Assembly: GCA_018000455.1 (NCBI GenBank)
Contig: JAGNJW010000005.1
Span: 124,001 to 188,000 of the forward strand
DNA: 64,000 nucleotides
Direction: 5' to 3'
Origin: Acidobacteriota bacterium
Lineage (GTDB): Bacteria > Acidobacteriota > Vicinamibacteria > Vicinamibacterales > UBA2999
Shown: piece after piece, positions 1-10,740 of the stretch
Layout: each line of letters starts with the position of its first letter
How positions within the stretch are numbered: position 1 is the first letter of the stretch
The notes under the pieces: model-generated
Seen by the model: only the letters and a program-made list of their open reading frames with translations
Told to the model about the DNA's origin: nothing
The model's database searches: none
Translations under genes and position numbers: made by a program

Positions 1-404
1 CCGATGGCGGTCGGGTCGAGTTCCGCGTCGGCCTGAAAGACCCGGGACCGTCAGCCGCGCCGACGCAGCCGTCCGCGCTCAACGCCATCACGCTCTCGCA
101 GTACCGCGTGGTCTTCCGGCGTTCCGATGGCCGCAACACGCAGGGCGTCGACGTGCCCTACGCGTTCGACGGCGCCTTGACCTTCACGGTGCCGCCCGCC
201 GGCACGGCGTCGGGCACCTTCGCCGTCGTGCGTCATCAGGCCAAAGAGGAGCCGCCGCTGCGCAACATGGCCTACAACGGCGGCGCTCAACTTATTTCGA
301 CCGTTGCCGAGATCACGTTCTACGGCAGGGACCAGTCCGGAAACGACGTCGTCGCCACTGGCACGATGTCGGTGAACTTCGGCGACTTCGGCGACCCCCA
401 GTAG
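1..404 (+). CDS. C-terminal part of a hypothetical protein (5' end outside window)
   Basis: The reading frame is open from base 3 and ends at the TAG at 402-404, giving 133 visible residues. It has no start inside the window, so the gene is truncated by the window edge. The visible part is rich in beta-forming residues (alternating V/T/F and G) and has no transmembrane segment. This suits an extracellular or periplasmic beta-sandwich domain. I do not recognise a family. It lies 19 bases upstream of a PKD lipoprotein in the same direction, so the two are probably co-transcribed and both envelope-located. Confidence 0.7.
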   Translation, partial: DGGRVEFRVGLKDPGPSAAPTQPSALNAITLSQYRVVFRRSDGRNTQGVDVPYAFDGALTFTVPPAGTASGTFAVVRHQAKEEPPLRNMAYNGGAQLISTVAEITFYGRDQSGNDVVATGTMSVNFGDFGDPQ

Positions 405-423
405 GCAGGAAAGGACTCGAGCT

Positions 424-1497
424 GTGACGTTCCCTATGTCTCGCACCCTCTCGACGCTGGTCGCGCTCGCCACCACGGTGGCGCTCGGCGGCTGCACCGT
501 CAAGAAAACTGAGGCGCCGTCGCTCGCGGGGCCCTCGGAGTTCGGCCTCTCCGTGCGCACGACCGCCGTGCCCGATATCCTCGGGCAGGACGGCCTCTCG
601 CAGTCGCAGGTCGAGATCGTGGCCCGCGGTGCCGACGGGCGGCCCGCCCGCGCGGTGGCCATGCGGGTCGAGATGATGGCCTTGCGCGCGCTCGCCGATT
701 ACGGGCGTCTGTCGGCGCGCACCGTCGTCACCGGCGACGACGGCATCGCGCGGCTCGTGTATACCGCGCCGCCGCCGCTGCCCGAGCCGGTCGACCCCTA
801 CACCATCGTCACGCTGCTCGTGACGCCGATCAACGGCGACTACGCCGGGTCGAATACGCGCAGCGTCGAGATCCGGCTGGTACCGCCCTCGACGGTGCCG
901 GTCATCATTCCGCCCAACGGGGCGCCGCAGCCGTCCTTCATCGTGACGCCGACGCCGGTCACGACCTACACGCCCGTGACCTTCGACGCCTCGGCCACTC
1001 GCGACGAGGGTGTCCTGTGCGGCGTCAACTGCACCTATGCGTGGGATTTCGGCGACGGCTCGTCGGGCACCGGCATGATCGTCAGTCACGAGTACCGCAC
1101 CGCCGGCACGTTCATCGCGCGGCTGACCGTGACCGACTTACGCGGCCAGTCTGCCACCACGCCGCTGTCAGTGGTCGTCACCACGACGGCGGCACCGAAG
1201 GCCGAGTTCACCTTCTCGCCGGCCGTGCCGCGCTTCGGCCAGGAAGTGTTCTTCAATGCCGCGGCGTCGACGGCGGCGCCCGGGCACAGGATCGTCGCCT
1301 ACGACTGGGACTTCGGCACCGGCCGCAAGGGCACTGGACTGACCGTGGCCAAGCGCTACGACATCGACCTGATTCCGCCAGGCTCGGTGACGGGCGAGGA
1401 TGTCGCCTTCAACGTCACCCTGACGGTGACCGACGATACCTTTGCGCCAGCGGGCGTGGGCGTCGTGACCAAGGCGGTCACGATCAAAGTTCCGTAG
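424..1497 (+). CDS. PKD-domain lipoprotein
   Basis: A 357-residue protein starting at GTG 424 with AGGAAAGG about 8 bases upstream; ATG 436 is an alternative. The N-terminus is a short basic stretch, a hydrophobic segment and a lipobox LGGC with Cys24 as the lipidated residue. Residues about 45-155 form an Ig-like region. Two PKD domains follow, with the signature WDFGDGSS near residue 207 and WDFGTGRKG near 295. PKD domains mediate protein or polysaccharide contacts at the cell surface. No catalytic motif is visible, so a structural or binding role in the envelope is inferred. Confidence 0.8.
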   Translation: MTFPMSRTLSTLVALATTVALGGCTVKKTEAPSLAGPSEFGLSVRTTAVPDILGQDGLSQSQVEIVARGADGRPARAVAMRVEMMALRALADYGRLSARTVVTGDDGIARLVYTAPPPLPEPVDPYTIVTLLVTPINGDYAGSNTRSVEIRLVPPSTVPVIIPPNGAPQPSFIVTPTPVTTYTPVTFDASATRDEGVLCGVNCTYAWDFGDGSSGTGMIVSHEYRTAGTFIARLTVTDLRGQSATTPLSVVVTTTAAPKAEFTFSPAVPRFGQEVFFNAAASTAAPGHRIVAYDWDFGTGRKGTGLTVAKRYDIDLIPPGSVTGEDVAFNVTLTVTDDTFAPAGVGVVTKAVTIKVP

Positions 1498-1504
1498 GAG
1501 TTAC

Positions 1505-2731
1505 GTGTCTCCGTCCCGCATCGATGAACTCCGGCGCCGGGTCCAGAACGACCCGGCGTCGATCGCCTTCGCGCAGCTGGCGGAGGAGTACCGCCGCTCG
1601 GGGCAGACCGACGATGCCGTTCGCATCTGCCGCGAGGGGCTGGTGCGCCATCCCGGCTACCTCTCGGCGCGCGTGACGCTCGGCCGGGCGCTGCTCGACC
1701 TCGGCGAGCTGGCCGAGGCGCGTGGCGAGTTCGAGTTCGTGGTGGCCGAGGCGCCCGAGAACCTGGCCGCGGTGCGCGGCCTGGCCGAGATCTTCCACCG
1801 CGACGGGCAGATGGCCGAGGCGCTCACCTACTACGAGCGCGCGCTGGCCCTGGCGCGCCACGACCCGGAAATCGAAGAGATCGTCCAGCAGCTGTCGCGC
1901 CAGATCGGCATGGCGGCGTCGGGTCCGCCGGGCGGACTCTCCTTCGAGGAAGCGCACCAGGAGCTGCTGTCGGCCGCTGAACGCGTGCCGCTGGCGCCAC
2001 AAAGCGCGTCGCCGCCTCCGGCCCGCAATGCCGCCGAGGGCTCGACGGCGCCCTTCGACTTCGACCGGCTCGTCGCCGCACTGGGCACGCCGTCGGCGCC
2101 ACCCCAACTCGAGGCGGTCGTTCAGGGCCTGGCGGCGCCGGTCATCGACCTCCCGGATCCGGTGGATCTCGGCCCCAATCCCTTTGCCGCGCTCGAGGCG
2201 GAGCTTCGCGCGCATGGCGCGCCAGCCGGTGAGACTGCGGCGGCGTGGGGGCTGGAGCCGGCCATGACGGCCACCGACACGGCCGCCGCCCAGCCGGCCG
2301 CCGGCGTCGCCGAGGTCGCTGACCACGAAGTCGACGCGCAGTCAGCGGGCGCCCTCACCGCGGCAGCGGTGCCCGCACTCGACGACCCAGAGCGTCCGAC
2401 TGATGTCGGCGCGACCGTCCCGCCGCTCGCTCCCGGCGCGCTGAGTGAGGACGCCCAAGGTGAAGAAGCGGCGGCGTTCTCGGGCTCGAGCCACCCGGAT
2501 GAGCTTGCGGCGTTCGTCGCGACGCCGGAGGAGGCTGAGAGAGGAGCCGAGGCCGAGAGCGAGGGCGACGCGGGCGCTGTGGCCGTGACCGACACGAGGT
2601 CGCTCGATACCGCGCCGCTCGAGACTCCGGCGGCCGGCGACGACACGGTGGCAGCCGAACAGCGCCCGGAGGACGTGCTCGGCGATCTCGAGACGTGGCT
2701 GAACACCTTGCACGACCGGTCCACCGAGTAG
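1505..2731 (+). CDS. TPR-repeat protein with long low-complexity tail
   Basis: A 408-residue protein starting at GTG 1505 just after the lipoprotein stop, with TAGGAG directly upstream. Residues about 15-140 form three to four tetratricopeptide repeats (alternating G/A/Y/L helix pairs such as the stretch around LGRALLDLGELAEA). Residues about 145-385 are Ala/Pro/Glu-rich and probably disordered. The last 20 residues contain a short conserved-looking helix, DLETWLNTLHDR. TPR proteins are scaffolds. No signal peptide is seen, so it is probably cytoplasmic. The exact role is unknown; the C-terminal helix could be a docking motif. Confidence 0.75.
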   Translation: MSPSRIDELRRRVQNDPASIAFAQLAEEYRRSGQTDDAVRICREGLVRHPGYLSARVTLGRALLDLGELAEARGEFEFVVAEAPENLAAVRGLAEIFHRDGQMAEALTYYERALALARHDPEIEEIVQQLSRQIGMAASGPPGGLSFEEAHQELLSAAERVPLAPQSASPPPARNAAEGSTAPFDFDRLVAALGTPSAPPQLEAVVQGLAAPVIDLPDPVDLGPNPFAALEAELRAHGAPAGETAAAWGLEPAMTATDTAAAQPAAGVAEVADHEVDAQSAGALTAAAVPALDDPERPTDVGATVPPLAPGALSEDAQGEEAAAFSGSSHPDELAAFVATPEEAERGAEAESEGDAGAVAVTDTRSLDTAPLETPAAGDDTVAAEQRPEDVLGDLETWLNTLHDRSTE

Positions 2732-2756
2732 TCGGAACGCCGCCGGCGGTCCCAAG

Positions 2757-3878
2757 ATGCCTCCACCGCCCGACATCCTGCTGACACGCCTCAAAGCTGC
2801 ACAGAACGGCATCGTAGCCACCGGCGCCGATAGCCTCCTCATCACGAGCCCCATCAACCTCCGATACCTCACCGGCGTCAGTGCCTCGGCCGGCATGGCG
2901 CTGCTCTCGACCGAAGGCGCCGTCGTCATCGTCGACCATCGCTACCTCCAGCAGTTCCAGGAGGCCGCTGCCGTGCTGGGCCACCTTTCCGTTGTCGGCG
3001 TCCCGGTTGGCGAGAGCTACGAGGCGACGGCAGCCGCGGTCGTTGCCGACCGCGACCCGCAAGTCCTGGGAATCGAGGGCGACCACCTGACGGTGGGGCG
3101 CCTGGCCGGCCTGCGGACCGAGGCCAATGTCGGCGGCCGCGAGATCCGAGAGACCTTCGGATTCATTGAGGGATTCCGGGCGATCAAGGATGCCTGGGAG
3201 CTCGGTCGGCTGCGCGAGGCAGGAGGGCGGCTCGCGGAAGTGGCCGCGTGTATACTTCCGGAGGTGTTTGACGGCCGTTCCGAGCGCGAGGTGTCCTGGA
3301 GAGTTGAGCTGGCGCTGCACGATGCCGGCTTCGAACGCCCGGCATTCGAGACGATTGTCGCCTCGGGGCCCAATGCCGCCCGCCCTCACCACCGGTCCAC
3401 CAGCCGTCCCATACAGACCGGGGAGCTGGTGATCGTGGATTTCGGAGGGGTGCTCGACGGCTATGCCGTGGACATGACCCGCACGGTGGCCGTCGGCGCC
3501 GTGCCAGCCGAGTGCGAGTCCTGGGTCCGCGCGGTGGCCGAGGCTCAGACCGCCGCCATCGACGCGACCGCTCCGGGCGTGCTGCCCTCGGCAATCGATG
3601 GCGCGGCGCGCGCCGTCCTGACGCGGCACGGTCTCGCCGAGGTCTTCGTGCACGGTACCGGGCACGGCCTGGGGCTGGAAGTGCACGAACGGCCCACAAT
3701 CGGGCCGCGCGGCGACCGCGAGGGGCCGGTGGTGCCGGGGATGGTCTTCACCGTCGAGCCCGGCGTCTACCTCGCCGGACGCGGTGGCGTGCGCATCGAG
3801 GACGACTTCGTCGTGACATATTCCGGCGTCGAGCGCCTCACCGGCGCGCCGTCGGGTTTCGAGGACCATGAACTCTGA
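2757..3878 (+). CDS. M24 family metallopeptidase, Xaa-Pro aminopeptidase type
   Basis: A 373-residue cytoplasmic dimetal peptidase predicted to remove N-terminal residues before proline. An N-terminal creatinase-like domain (about 1-130) is followed by the pita-bread catalytic domain. The metal ligands are all visible: Asp228 in VDFG, Asp239 in AVDM, His303 in GTGHG, Glu334 in VEPG and Glu348 in RIED. It starts at ATG 2757, and its 3' end overlaps accB by 11 bases, implying translational coupling. In many bacteria this peptidase sits next to efp and accBC; here efp is absent between them. Confidence 0.88.
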   Translation: MPPPPDILLTRLKAAQNGIVATGADSLLITSPINLRYLTGVSASAGMALLSTEGAVVIVDHRYLQQFQEAAAVLGHLSVVGVPVGESYEATAAAVVADRDPQVLGIEGDHLTVGRLAGLRTEANVGGREIRETFGFIEGFRAIKDAWELGRLREAGGRLAEVAACILPEVFDGRSEREVSWRVELALHDAGFERPAFETIVASGPNAARPHHRSTSRPIQTGELVIVDFGGVLDGYAVDMTRTVAVGAVPAECESWVRAVAEAQTAAIDATAPGVLPSAIDGAARAVLTRHGLAEVFVHGTGHGLGLEVHERPTIGPRGDREGPVVPGMVFTVEPGVYLAGRGGVRIEDDFVVTYSGVERLTGAPSGFEDHEL

Positions 3879-4329
3879 CGACATCAAGGAACTGCTCGAG
3901 CTCGTCCAGGCCCACGACCTCGCGGAATTCGAACTCGAGGACGGTGGCTTCAAGCTGCGAGTGAAGCGCGGCGGGCCGCACATCGTGACCCACGTGATGC
4001 CGGCCGCGTCGGCGATGGCGGCCCCGCCGGCACCCGCCTCCGGCCCGGCCCCGACGGCCACCGCGCCGGTCGAGGATGGGACGCAGCTGGCGATCGTGAA
4101 ATCGCCGATCGTGGGCACGTTCTACCGGTCGGCCGAGCCGGGCGCGGCCGCCTTCGTCAACGTGGGCGACACGGTGAAGAAGGGGCAGGTGCTCTGCATC
4201 ATCGAAGCGATGAAGCTGATGAATGAGATCGACTCTGAGTACGAAGGCGAGATCACCAACGTCTACGTGGAGAACGGTCAGCCGGTGCAGTACGGCGAGC
4301 GCATCTTCGCCATCCGCCTGCGTTCGTAG
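3868..4329 (+). CDS. accB: Acetyl-CoA carboxylase biotin carboxyl carrier protein
   Basis: A 153-residue BCCP that carries the biotin shuttling CO2 between biotin carboxylase and carboxyltransferase in the first step of fatty-acid synthesis. An N-terminal domain (1-35) is followed by an Ala/Pro linker (about 45-70) and the biotinyl domain (75-153). Biotin is attached to Lys116 within EAMKLM. The gene overlaps the upstream peptidase and is followed 6 bases later by accC, the usual accBC pair. Length and architecture are normal. Confidence 0.97.
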   Translation: MNSDDIKELLELVQAHDLAEFELEDGGFKLRVKRGGPHIVTHVMPAASAMAAPPAPASGPAPTATAPVEDGTQLAIVKSPIVGTFYRSAEPGAAAFVNVGDTVKKGQVLCIIEAMKLMNEIDSEYEGEITNVYVENGQPVQYGERIFAIRLRS

Positions 4330-4335
4330 CCGCCA

Positions 4336-5706
<1,371 letters not shown>

Positions 5707-5716
5707 CCACGCGCAG

Positions 5717-6355
5717 ATGTCACCGCTCTACGCCATTGTCGACGTCGATGTGTGTACAGCGGCGGGCCGGACGCCGACGGCGGTCGCGGAGGCCTTCCTC
5801 CGAGCCGGTGTCAGCCACGTGCAGATTCGCGCCAAGCGACTTGGCTCCGGCGCCTTTCTCGCCCTCGTGACGCACCTGGCACCGGCAGCGGAGGCCGTCG
5901 GCGCGCACCTCATCGTGAACGACCGGGTCGATGTGGCAAAGACGGCCGGCCTCGGCGTGCACCTCGGCCAGAGCGATCTGCCGGTGAAGGATGCCCGGCG
6001 CCTGCTCGGGCCCGATGCCATCATCGGGTGCTCGACGCACACACCGGCCGAATTGGCGGCCGCGCTCATCGAGCCGGTCACCTACGTGGCCTACGGCCCG
6101 GTATTCCCAACCGCCACCAAGGCCAACCCCGACCCGGCCGTCGGCCTCGAGGGTGTGCGCTTCGCCGCCGGGCGGGCCGCCAGTGCCGGCAAAGCGCTCG
6201 TGGCCATCGGCGGGATTACGCTTTCGACCGCCCGACCGGTGACCAACGCCGGAGCCCGTGCCGTGGCCATCATCAGTGACCTACTGCGCAACGGTGAGGA
6301 TCCAGGGGCTCGGGCCAGCCAGTTTCTCTCGGCTCTGCGAACTGAGCCTGTATAA
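5717..6355 (+). CDS. thiE: Thiamine-phosphate synthase
   Basis: A 212-residue TIM-barrel enzyme that joins HMP pyrophosphate and HET phosphate to form thiamine phosphate. Family motifs are visible: VQIRAKR near residue 36, NDRVDVA near 70, GVHLGQSDLP near 82, YGPVFPTATK near 119 and AIGGI near 155. The start is ATG 5717, 10 bases after accC, so it is probably the last gene of the accBC operon. No other thiamine gene or TPP riboswitch is nearby; the 10-base gap leaves no room for one. Its placement with fatty-acid genes is probably incidental. Confidence 0.93.
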   Translation: MSPLYAIVDVDVCTAAGRTPTAVAEAFLRAGVSHVQIRAKRLGSGAFLALVTHLAPAAEAVGAHLIVNDRVDVAKTAGLGVHLGQSDLPVKDARRLLGPDAIIGCSTHTPAELAAALIEPVTYVAYGPVFPTATKANPDPAVGLEGVRFAAGRAASAGKALVAIGGITLSTARPVTNAGARAVAIISDLLRNGEDPGARASQFLSALRTEPV

Positions 6356-6393
6356 TTCCCCGGGCTTGGGGCCCGGTCCGGCGCCTGCGCCGG
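6351..6393 (+). promoter_or_regulatory. Candidate -10 box followed by two hairpins upstream of the permease
   Basis: A perfect TATAAT lies at 6351-6356 across the thiE stop codon, with no convincing -35 box. Two perfect hairpins follow immediately: a 6-bp stem at 6360-6376 (CCGGGC/GCCCGG) and a 7-bp stem at 6378-6393 (CCGGCGC/GCGCCGG). If the -10 is used, both hairpins lie in a roughly 55-base 5' leader of the permease mRNA. They lack a U-tract, so they are not an obvious intrinsic terminator. Confidence 0.45.
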
Positions 6394-6418
6394 CATCCGG
6401 AGCCCACATGGAGGCCGA

Positions 6419-8107
6419 ATGGATTCGAATCTGCTCAAGACGAAGTCGATCGAGCAACTCGTCGGTGACGTCGAGCATGGCAGCAAGGCGCTCCGGCGCA
6501 GCCTGACGGCGTGGGATCTCACGCTGCTCGGCATTGGGGCCATCATCGGCACCGGCATCTTCGTCCTGACCGGCACGGCCGCCGCCAACCAGGCCGGTCC
6601 CGGCATCATGATCTCGTATCTCGTCGCGGGCATGGCCTGTGGCTTCGCCGCGCTCTGCTACGCCGAGTTCGCGTCGATGATCCCGATCGCCGGCTCCGCC
6701 TACACCTACGCCTACGCGACGATGGGCGAACTGTTTGCCTGGATCATCGGTTGGGATCTCATCCTCGAGTACGCCGTCGGCTCGATGACCGTCGCGATCG
6801 GCTGGAGCGGCTACATGCAGAAGCTGCTGTCGGGTGCCGGCATCACGCTGCCGGCGTGGATGTCGGCAGCGCCGAGCGCCGCATCACCCGGCGCCATCAT
6901 CAACCTGCCGGCCGTGCTCATCGTGCTCGGCATCATGTATCTGCTGATCGTCGGCATTCGTGAAAGCGCACGCTTCAACGCCATCATGGTCGGCGTGAAG
7001 CTGGCGGCGGTGCTGTTCTTCATCGGCGCCGGCGCCGTCTACGTGAAGCCCGACAACTGGGATCCGTTCATTCCCTACGGCTGGGCGGGCGTGATGGGCG
7101 CCGCCGGGGTCGTCTTCTTCGCCTACATCGGCTTCGACGCCGTCTCCACGACCGCCGAGGAAGCCAAGAACCCGCAGCGCGACCTGCCGATTGGCATCAT
7201 CGCCTCGCTCGTCGTCTGCACGGTGCTCTACCTTGCGGTCGCCGCCATCCTCACGGGGATCGTGCCGGTGGTCGACTACAAGACCGATCCGGAGTTCCTC
7301 AATGCGCCTGTCGCCTTCGCGCTCAGCCTCATCGGGCAGGACTGGGCGGCCTACCTGGTCTCGGCGGGCGCCGTGGCCGGCATCACCTCGGTGCTGCTCG
7401 TGATGCTGATGAGCCAGCCGCGCATCTTCTTCGCGATGAGCCGCGACGGGCTGCTGCCCCAGGGCGTCAGCAAGGTGCATCCGAAGTTCGGTACTCCTTA
7501 CATCACGACCATCATCACCTGCGTCATCGTGGCGATCGTGGCCGGCCTGACGCAGATTCAGACCGTCGGAGAAATGACCTCGATCGGGACGCTGTTTGCC
7601 TTCGGCATCGTGTGCGGTGCAGTCCTGATACTGCGGGTCAGCCGCCCGGAGGTTCCGCGGCCGTTCCGTGTCCCGTTCGGCCCGGTGTTCCCGGTGCTCG
7701 GAATCGTGTTCTGTGCCTATCTGATGTTGAACCTGCCCATCCTCACCTGGGTGCGATTCCTCGTCTGGCTCGACCTCGGCATGCTCATCTACTGGTTCTA
7801 CGGCCGCACCCACAGCCCGCTCGTGGACCAGGCGGAGGCCGGGCGGCGCACCTCGTTTCAGGGGCTGGCCAATTTCGTCTTCATCGCCGGCGCCCTGGCC
7901 GTCTTCAACTTCGCGTGCGTCACACTGCTCGCCTACATGACCGAGTTCGGGATCACGACCGAGACGATCGCCAAGTGGCACGAGATCGGCGTGACCGCCG
8001 AAGAGGCCGACGCCTTCGCGCTGCGCTGGCTCGCGGTGTCGGTGGCCATCTTCCTGGCCGGGTTCGGCCTGCGGAAGGCCAGCGGCGCCGATTCCACCAC
8101 CGCGTGA
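6419..8107 (+). CDS. APC-superfamily amino acid permease
   Basis: A 562-residue inner-membrane transporter of the cationic amino acid transporter (CAT/YfnA) type, probably taking up amino acids with protons. The first helix carries the family motif GIGAIIGTGIFVLTG near residue 38. About 12 to 14 hydrophobic segments follow, with the conserved GFDAVSTTAEEAKNPQRDLP stretch near residue 238. The start is ATG 6419 with GGAGG four bases upstream; an out-of-frame ATG at 6408 is not used. Substrate specificity cannot be read from the sequence. Confidence 0.88.
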   Translation: MDSNLLKTKSIEQLVGDVEHGSKALRRSLTAWDLTLLGIGAIIGTGIFVLTGTAAANQAGPGIMISYLVAGMACGFAALCYAEFASMIPIAGSAYTYAYATMGELFAWIIGWDLILEYAVGSMTVAIGWSGYMQKLLSGAGITLPAWMSAAPSAASPGAIINLPAVLIVLGIMYLLIVGIRESARFNAIMVGVKLAAVLFFIGAGAVYVKPDNWDPFIPYGWAGVMGAAGVVFFAYIGFDAVSTTAEEAKNPQRDLPIGIIASLVVCTVLYLAVAAILTGIVPVVDYKTDPEFLNAPVAFALSLIGQDWAAYLVSAGAVAGITSVLLVMLMSQPRIFFAMSRDGLLPQGVSKVHPKFGTPYITTIITCVIVAIVAGLTQIQTVGEMTSIGTLFAFGIVCGAVLILRVSRPEVPRPFRVPFGPVFPVLGIVFCAYLMLNLPILTWVRFLVWLDLGMLIYWFYGRTHSPLVDQAEAGRRTSFQGLANFVFIAGALAVFNFACVTLLAYMTEFGITTETIAKWHEIGVTAEEADAFALRWLAVSVAIFLAGFGLRKASGADSTTA

Positions 8108-8145
8108 CGGCGTCCGCCACCCGGTGAGCGCCCTGAGCCGCCATA

Positions 8146-9191
8146 GTGTTGACCGCGTCGAGAGGGCGTTCGCTGTCCTGGGCCCGGGGCCCCGGACTCG
8201 GCGTCGTGCTCGTGCTGGCGGTCAGCATCGTCGGCACGGTGGGCTACGTCGTCATCGAAGGCTGGTCCTGGTGGGACGCGGCTTTCATGACCATCATCTC
8301 GGTCACGACGGCCGGCTACGCCTACGTCCATCCACTCAGCCGCGCCGGCGAGGTGTGGACGTCGGTCGTCCTGCTCGTCGGCGTCTCCGCGCTCTTCTAC
8401 ACGGCGTTCGTGCTGATGGCGATGGTGGTCGACGGCGGCTTGCATCGAGGGTTCGAGGATCGGCGGTTCAAGCGCATGCTGGATGAACTCACCAATCACT
8501 TCATCATCTGCGGCTACGGGCGCATCGGCAGCACGATTGCCGAGGAGTTTGGCCGCCAGGGCGTGCCCTGCGTCGTCATCGATCGCAATGCCGACAAGGT
8601 GCACGGCATCATCGCCGGCGGCGGCATCGCGGTCGAAGCCGACGCCAGCCGCGACGAGGTGCTGCTGCGGGTTGGGCTCGAGCGGGCCCGCGGCCTGATC
8701 GCCGCCGTCTCGACCGATGCCGAGAACGTCTACACGGTGCTCACCGCCCGCGGCCTCAGACCCGACCTCTTCATCATCGCGCGCGTCGAATCCGAGGACG
8801 CGGAGTCGAAGCTGACACGGGCCGGCGCCAATCGCGTCATCTCGCCCTACACGCTGGGGGCCATCCAGATGGCTCACACCGCCCTGCGCCCCGCGGTGGT
8901 CGACTTCATGCGGCTGGCCACCAGCTCCGAACACATCGACCTGTCGGCTGAGCAGATCGAGCTGGCGCCCGGGGGCAGTCTCATCGGGCGCTCGATCCGC
9001 GAGGCCGAACTGCGGCAGCGGTTCGGCGTCATCGTCGTGGCCATCCGCCGTGCTGAGGGACATATGGAGTTCAACCCGCCGCCGGAGGCGCGCATGCACG
9101 CTGGCGACCAGCTGGTGCTGCTCGGCAGCACCGAGAAACTGCGGCAGCTCGATGGTGTCGCCCGTCCTGCGCCGCCAGCCGGGGTGCGGGC

Positions 9192-9195
<4 letters not shown>
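8146..9195 (+). CDS. RCK-domain potassium channel-like protein with altered selectivity filter
   Basis: A 349-residue protein with the two-helix pore plus RCK layout of MthK/KCNQ-like bacterial channels. TM1 is about 15-38, a pore loop is near 45-60 and TM2 is about 70-95. An RCK_N (TrkA-N) domain begins at about 117 with the nucleotide-binding GYGRIG (123-128), and a TrkA-C domain spans about 255-340. The filter reads T54-T-A-G-Y-A-Y instead of the canonical TVGYGD/E, so the second filter glycine is Ala59. K+ selectivity is therefore doubtful. The start is GTG 8146. The gene overlaps folD by 4 bases. Confidence 0.82.
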
Positions 9196-10133
<938 letters not shown>

Positions 10134-10140
10134 GGCGTCC

Positions 10141-10740
10141 GTGCGCGTCGCGCTGACGGGCGGCATCGCGACGGGGAAAAGCGTGGTCGGCCGCGGCCTG
10201 CGCGACCACGGCGTGGCGACCATCGACGCCGACCAGGTGGCGCGCGAGGCGGTGGCGCCTGGCTCGCCGGGCCTCGAGGCCGTCGTCGCGCGCTTCGGCG
10301 CCGGCATCCTCGACGCCGACGGCGCGCTCGACCGGCGGGCCCTGGCGGCGCTGGTGTTCGACGACCGCGCCGCGCGCGCGGACCTCGAGCGCCTGGTGCA
10401 CCCGCGCGTCCGCGCCGGCATCGACGCCTTCTTCGCCGACCTGCCGCGCGGGACGGCAGGCGTCGCCGAGATCCCGCTGGTCTACGAAACCGGCTGGGCG
10501 ACGACCTTCGAGCTGGTCGTCGTGGTGGCGTGTCACCCCGGCACGCAGCGGGCGCGGCTGATGGCGCGCGACAGGCTGGACGCGGCAGATGCCGACCGCC
10601 GGCTGGCCGCGCAGTGGCCGATCGACCACAAGGTGCGGCTGGCTGATGCCGTCGTGATGACCGACGGCGACATGGCGGCGACCCTGCGCCAGGCCGCGCG
10701 CCTGGCGGCGTGGCTCAGAGCTCGTTGCCGTCCTTCGTGA
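10141..10740 (+). CDS. coaE: Dephospho-CoA kinase
   Basis: A 199-residue kinase catalysing the last step of coenzyme A synthesis, phosphorylation of dephospho-CoA. The P-loop GGIATGKS (7-14), DADQVAREA near residue 30 and the lid region HPRVR near 90 are visible. The start is GTG 10141. The 3' end overlaps by 26 bases the 3' end of the convergent lapB gene. Confidence 0.94.
   Translation: MRVALTGGIATGKSVVGRGLRDHGVATIDADQVAREAVAPGSPGLEAVVARFGAGILDADGALDRRALAALVFDDRAARADLERLVHPRVRAGIDAFFADLPRGTAGVAEIPLVYETGWATTFELVVVVACHPGTQRARLMARDRLDAADADRRLAAQWPIDHKVRLADAVVMTDGDMAATLRQAARLAAWLRARCRPS

Noticed and set aside
5707-5716. TPP riboswitch before thiE
   Set aside because: The gap is 10 bases and the THI-box sequence is absent.
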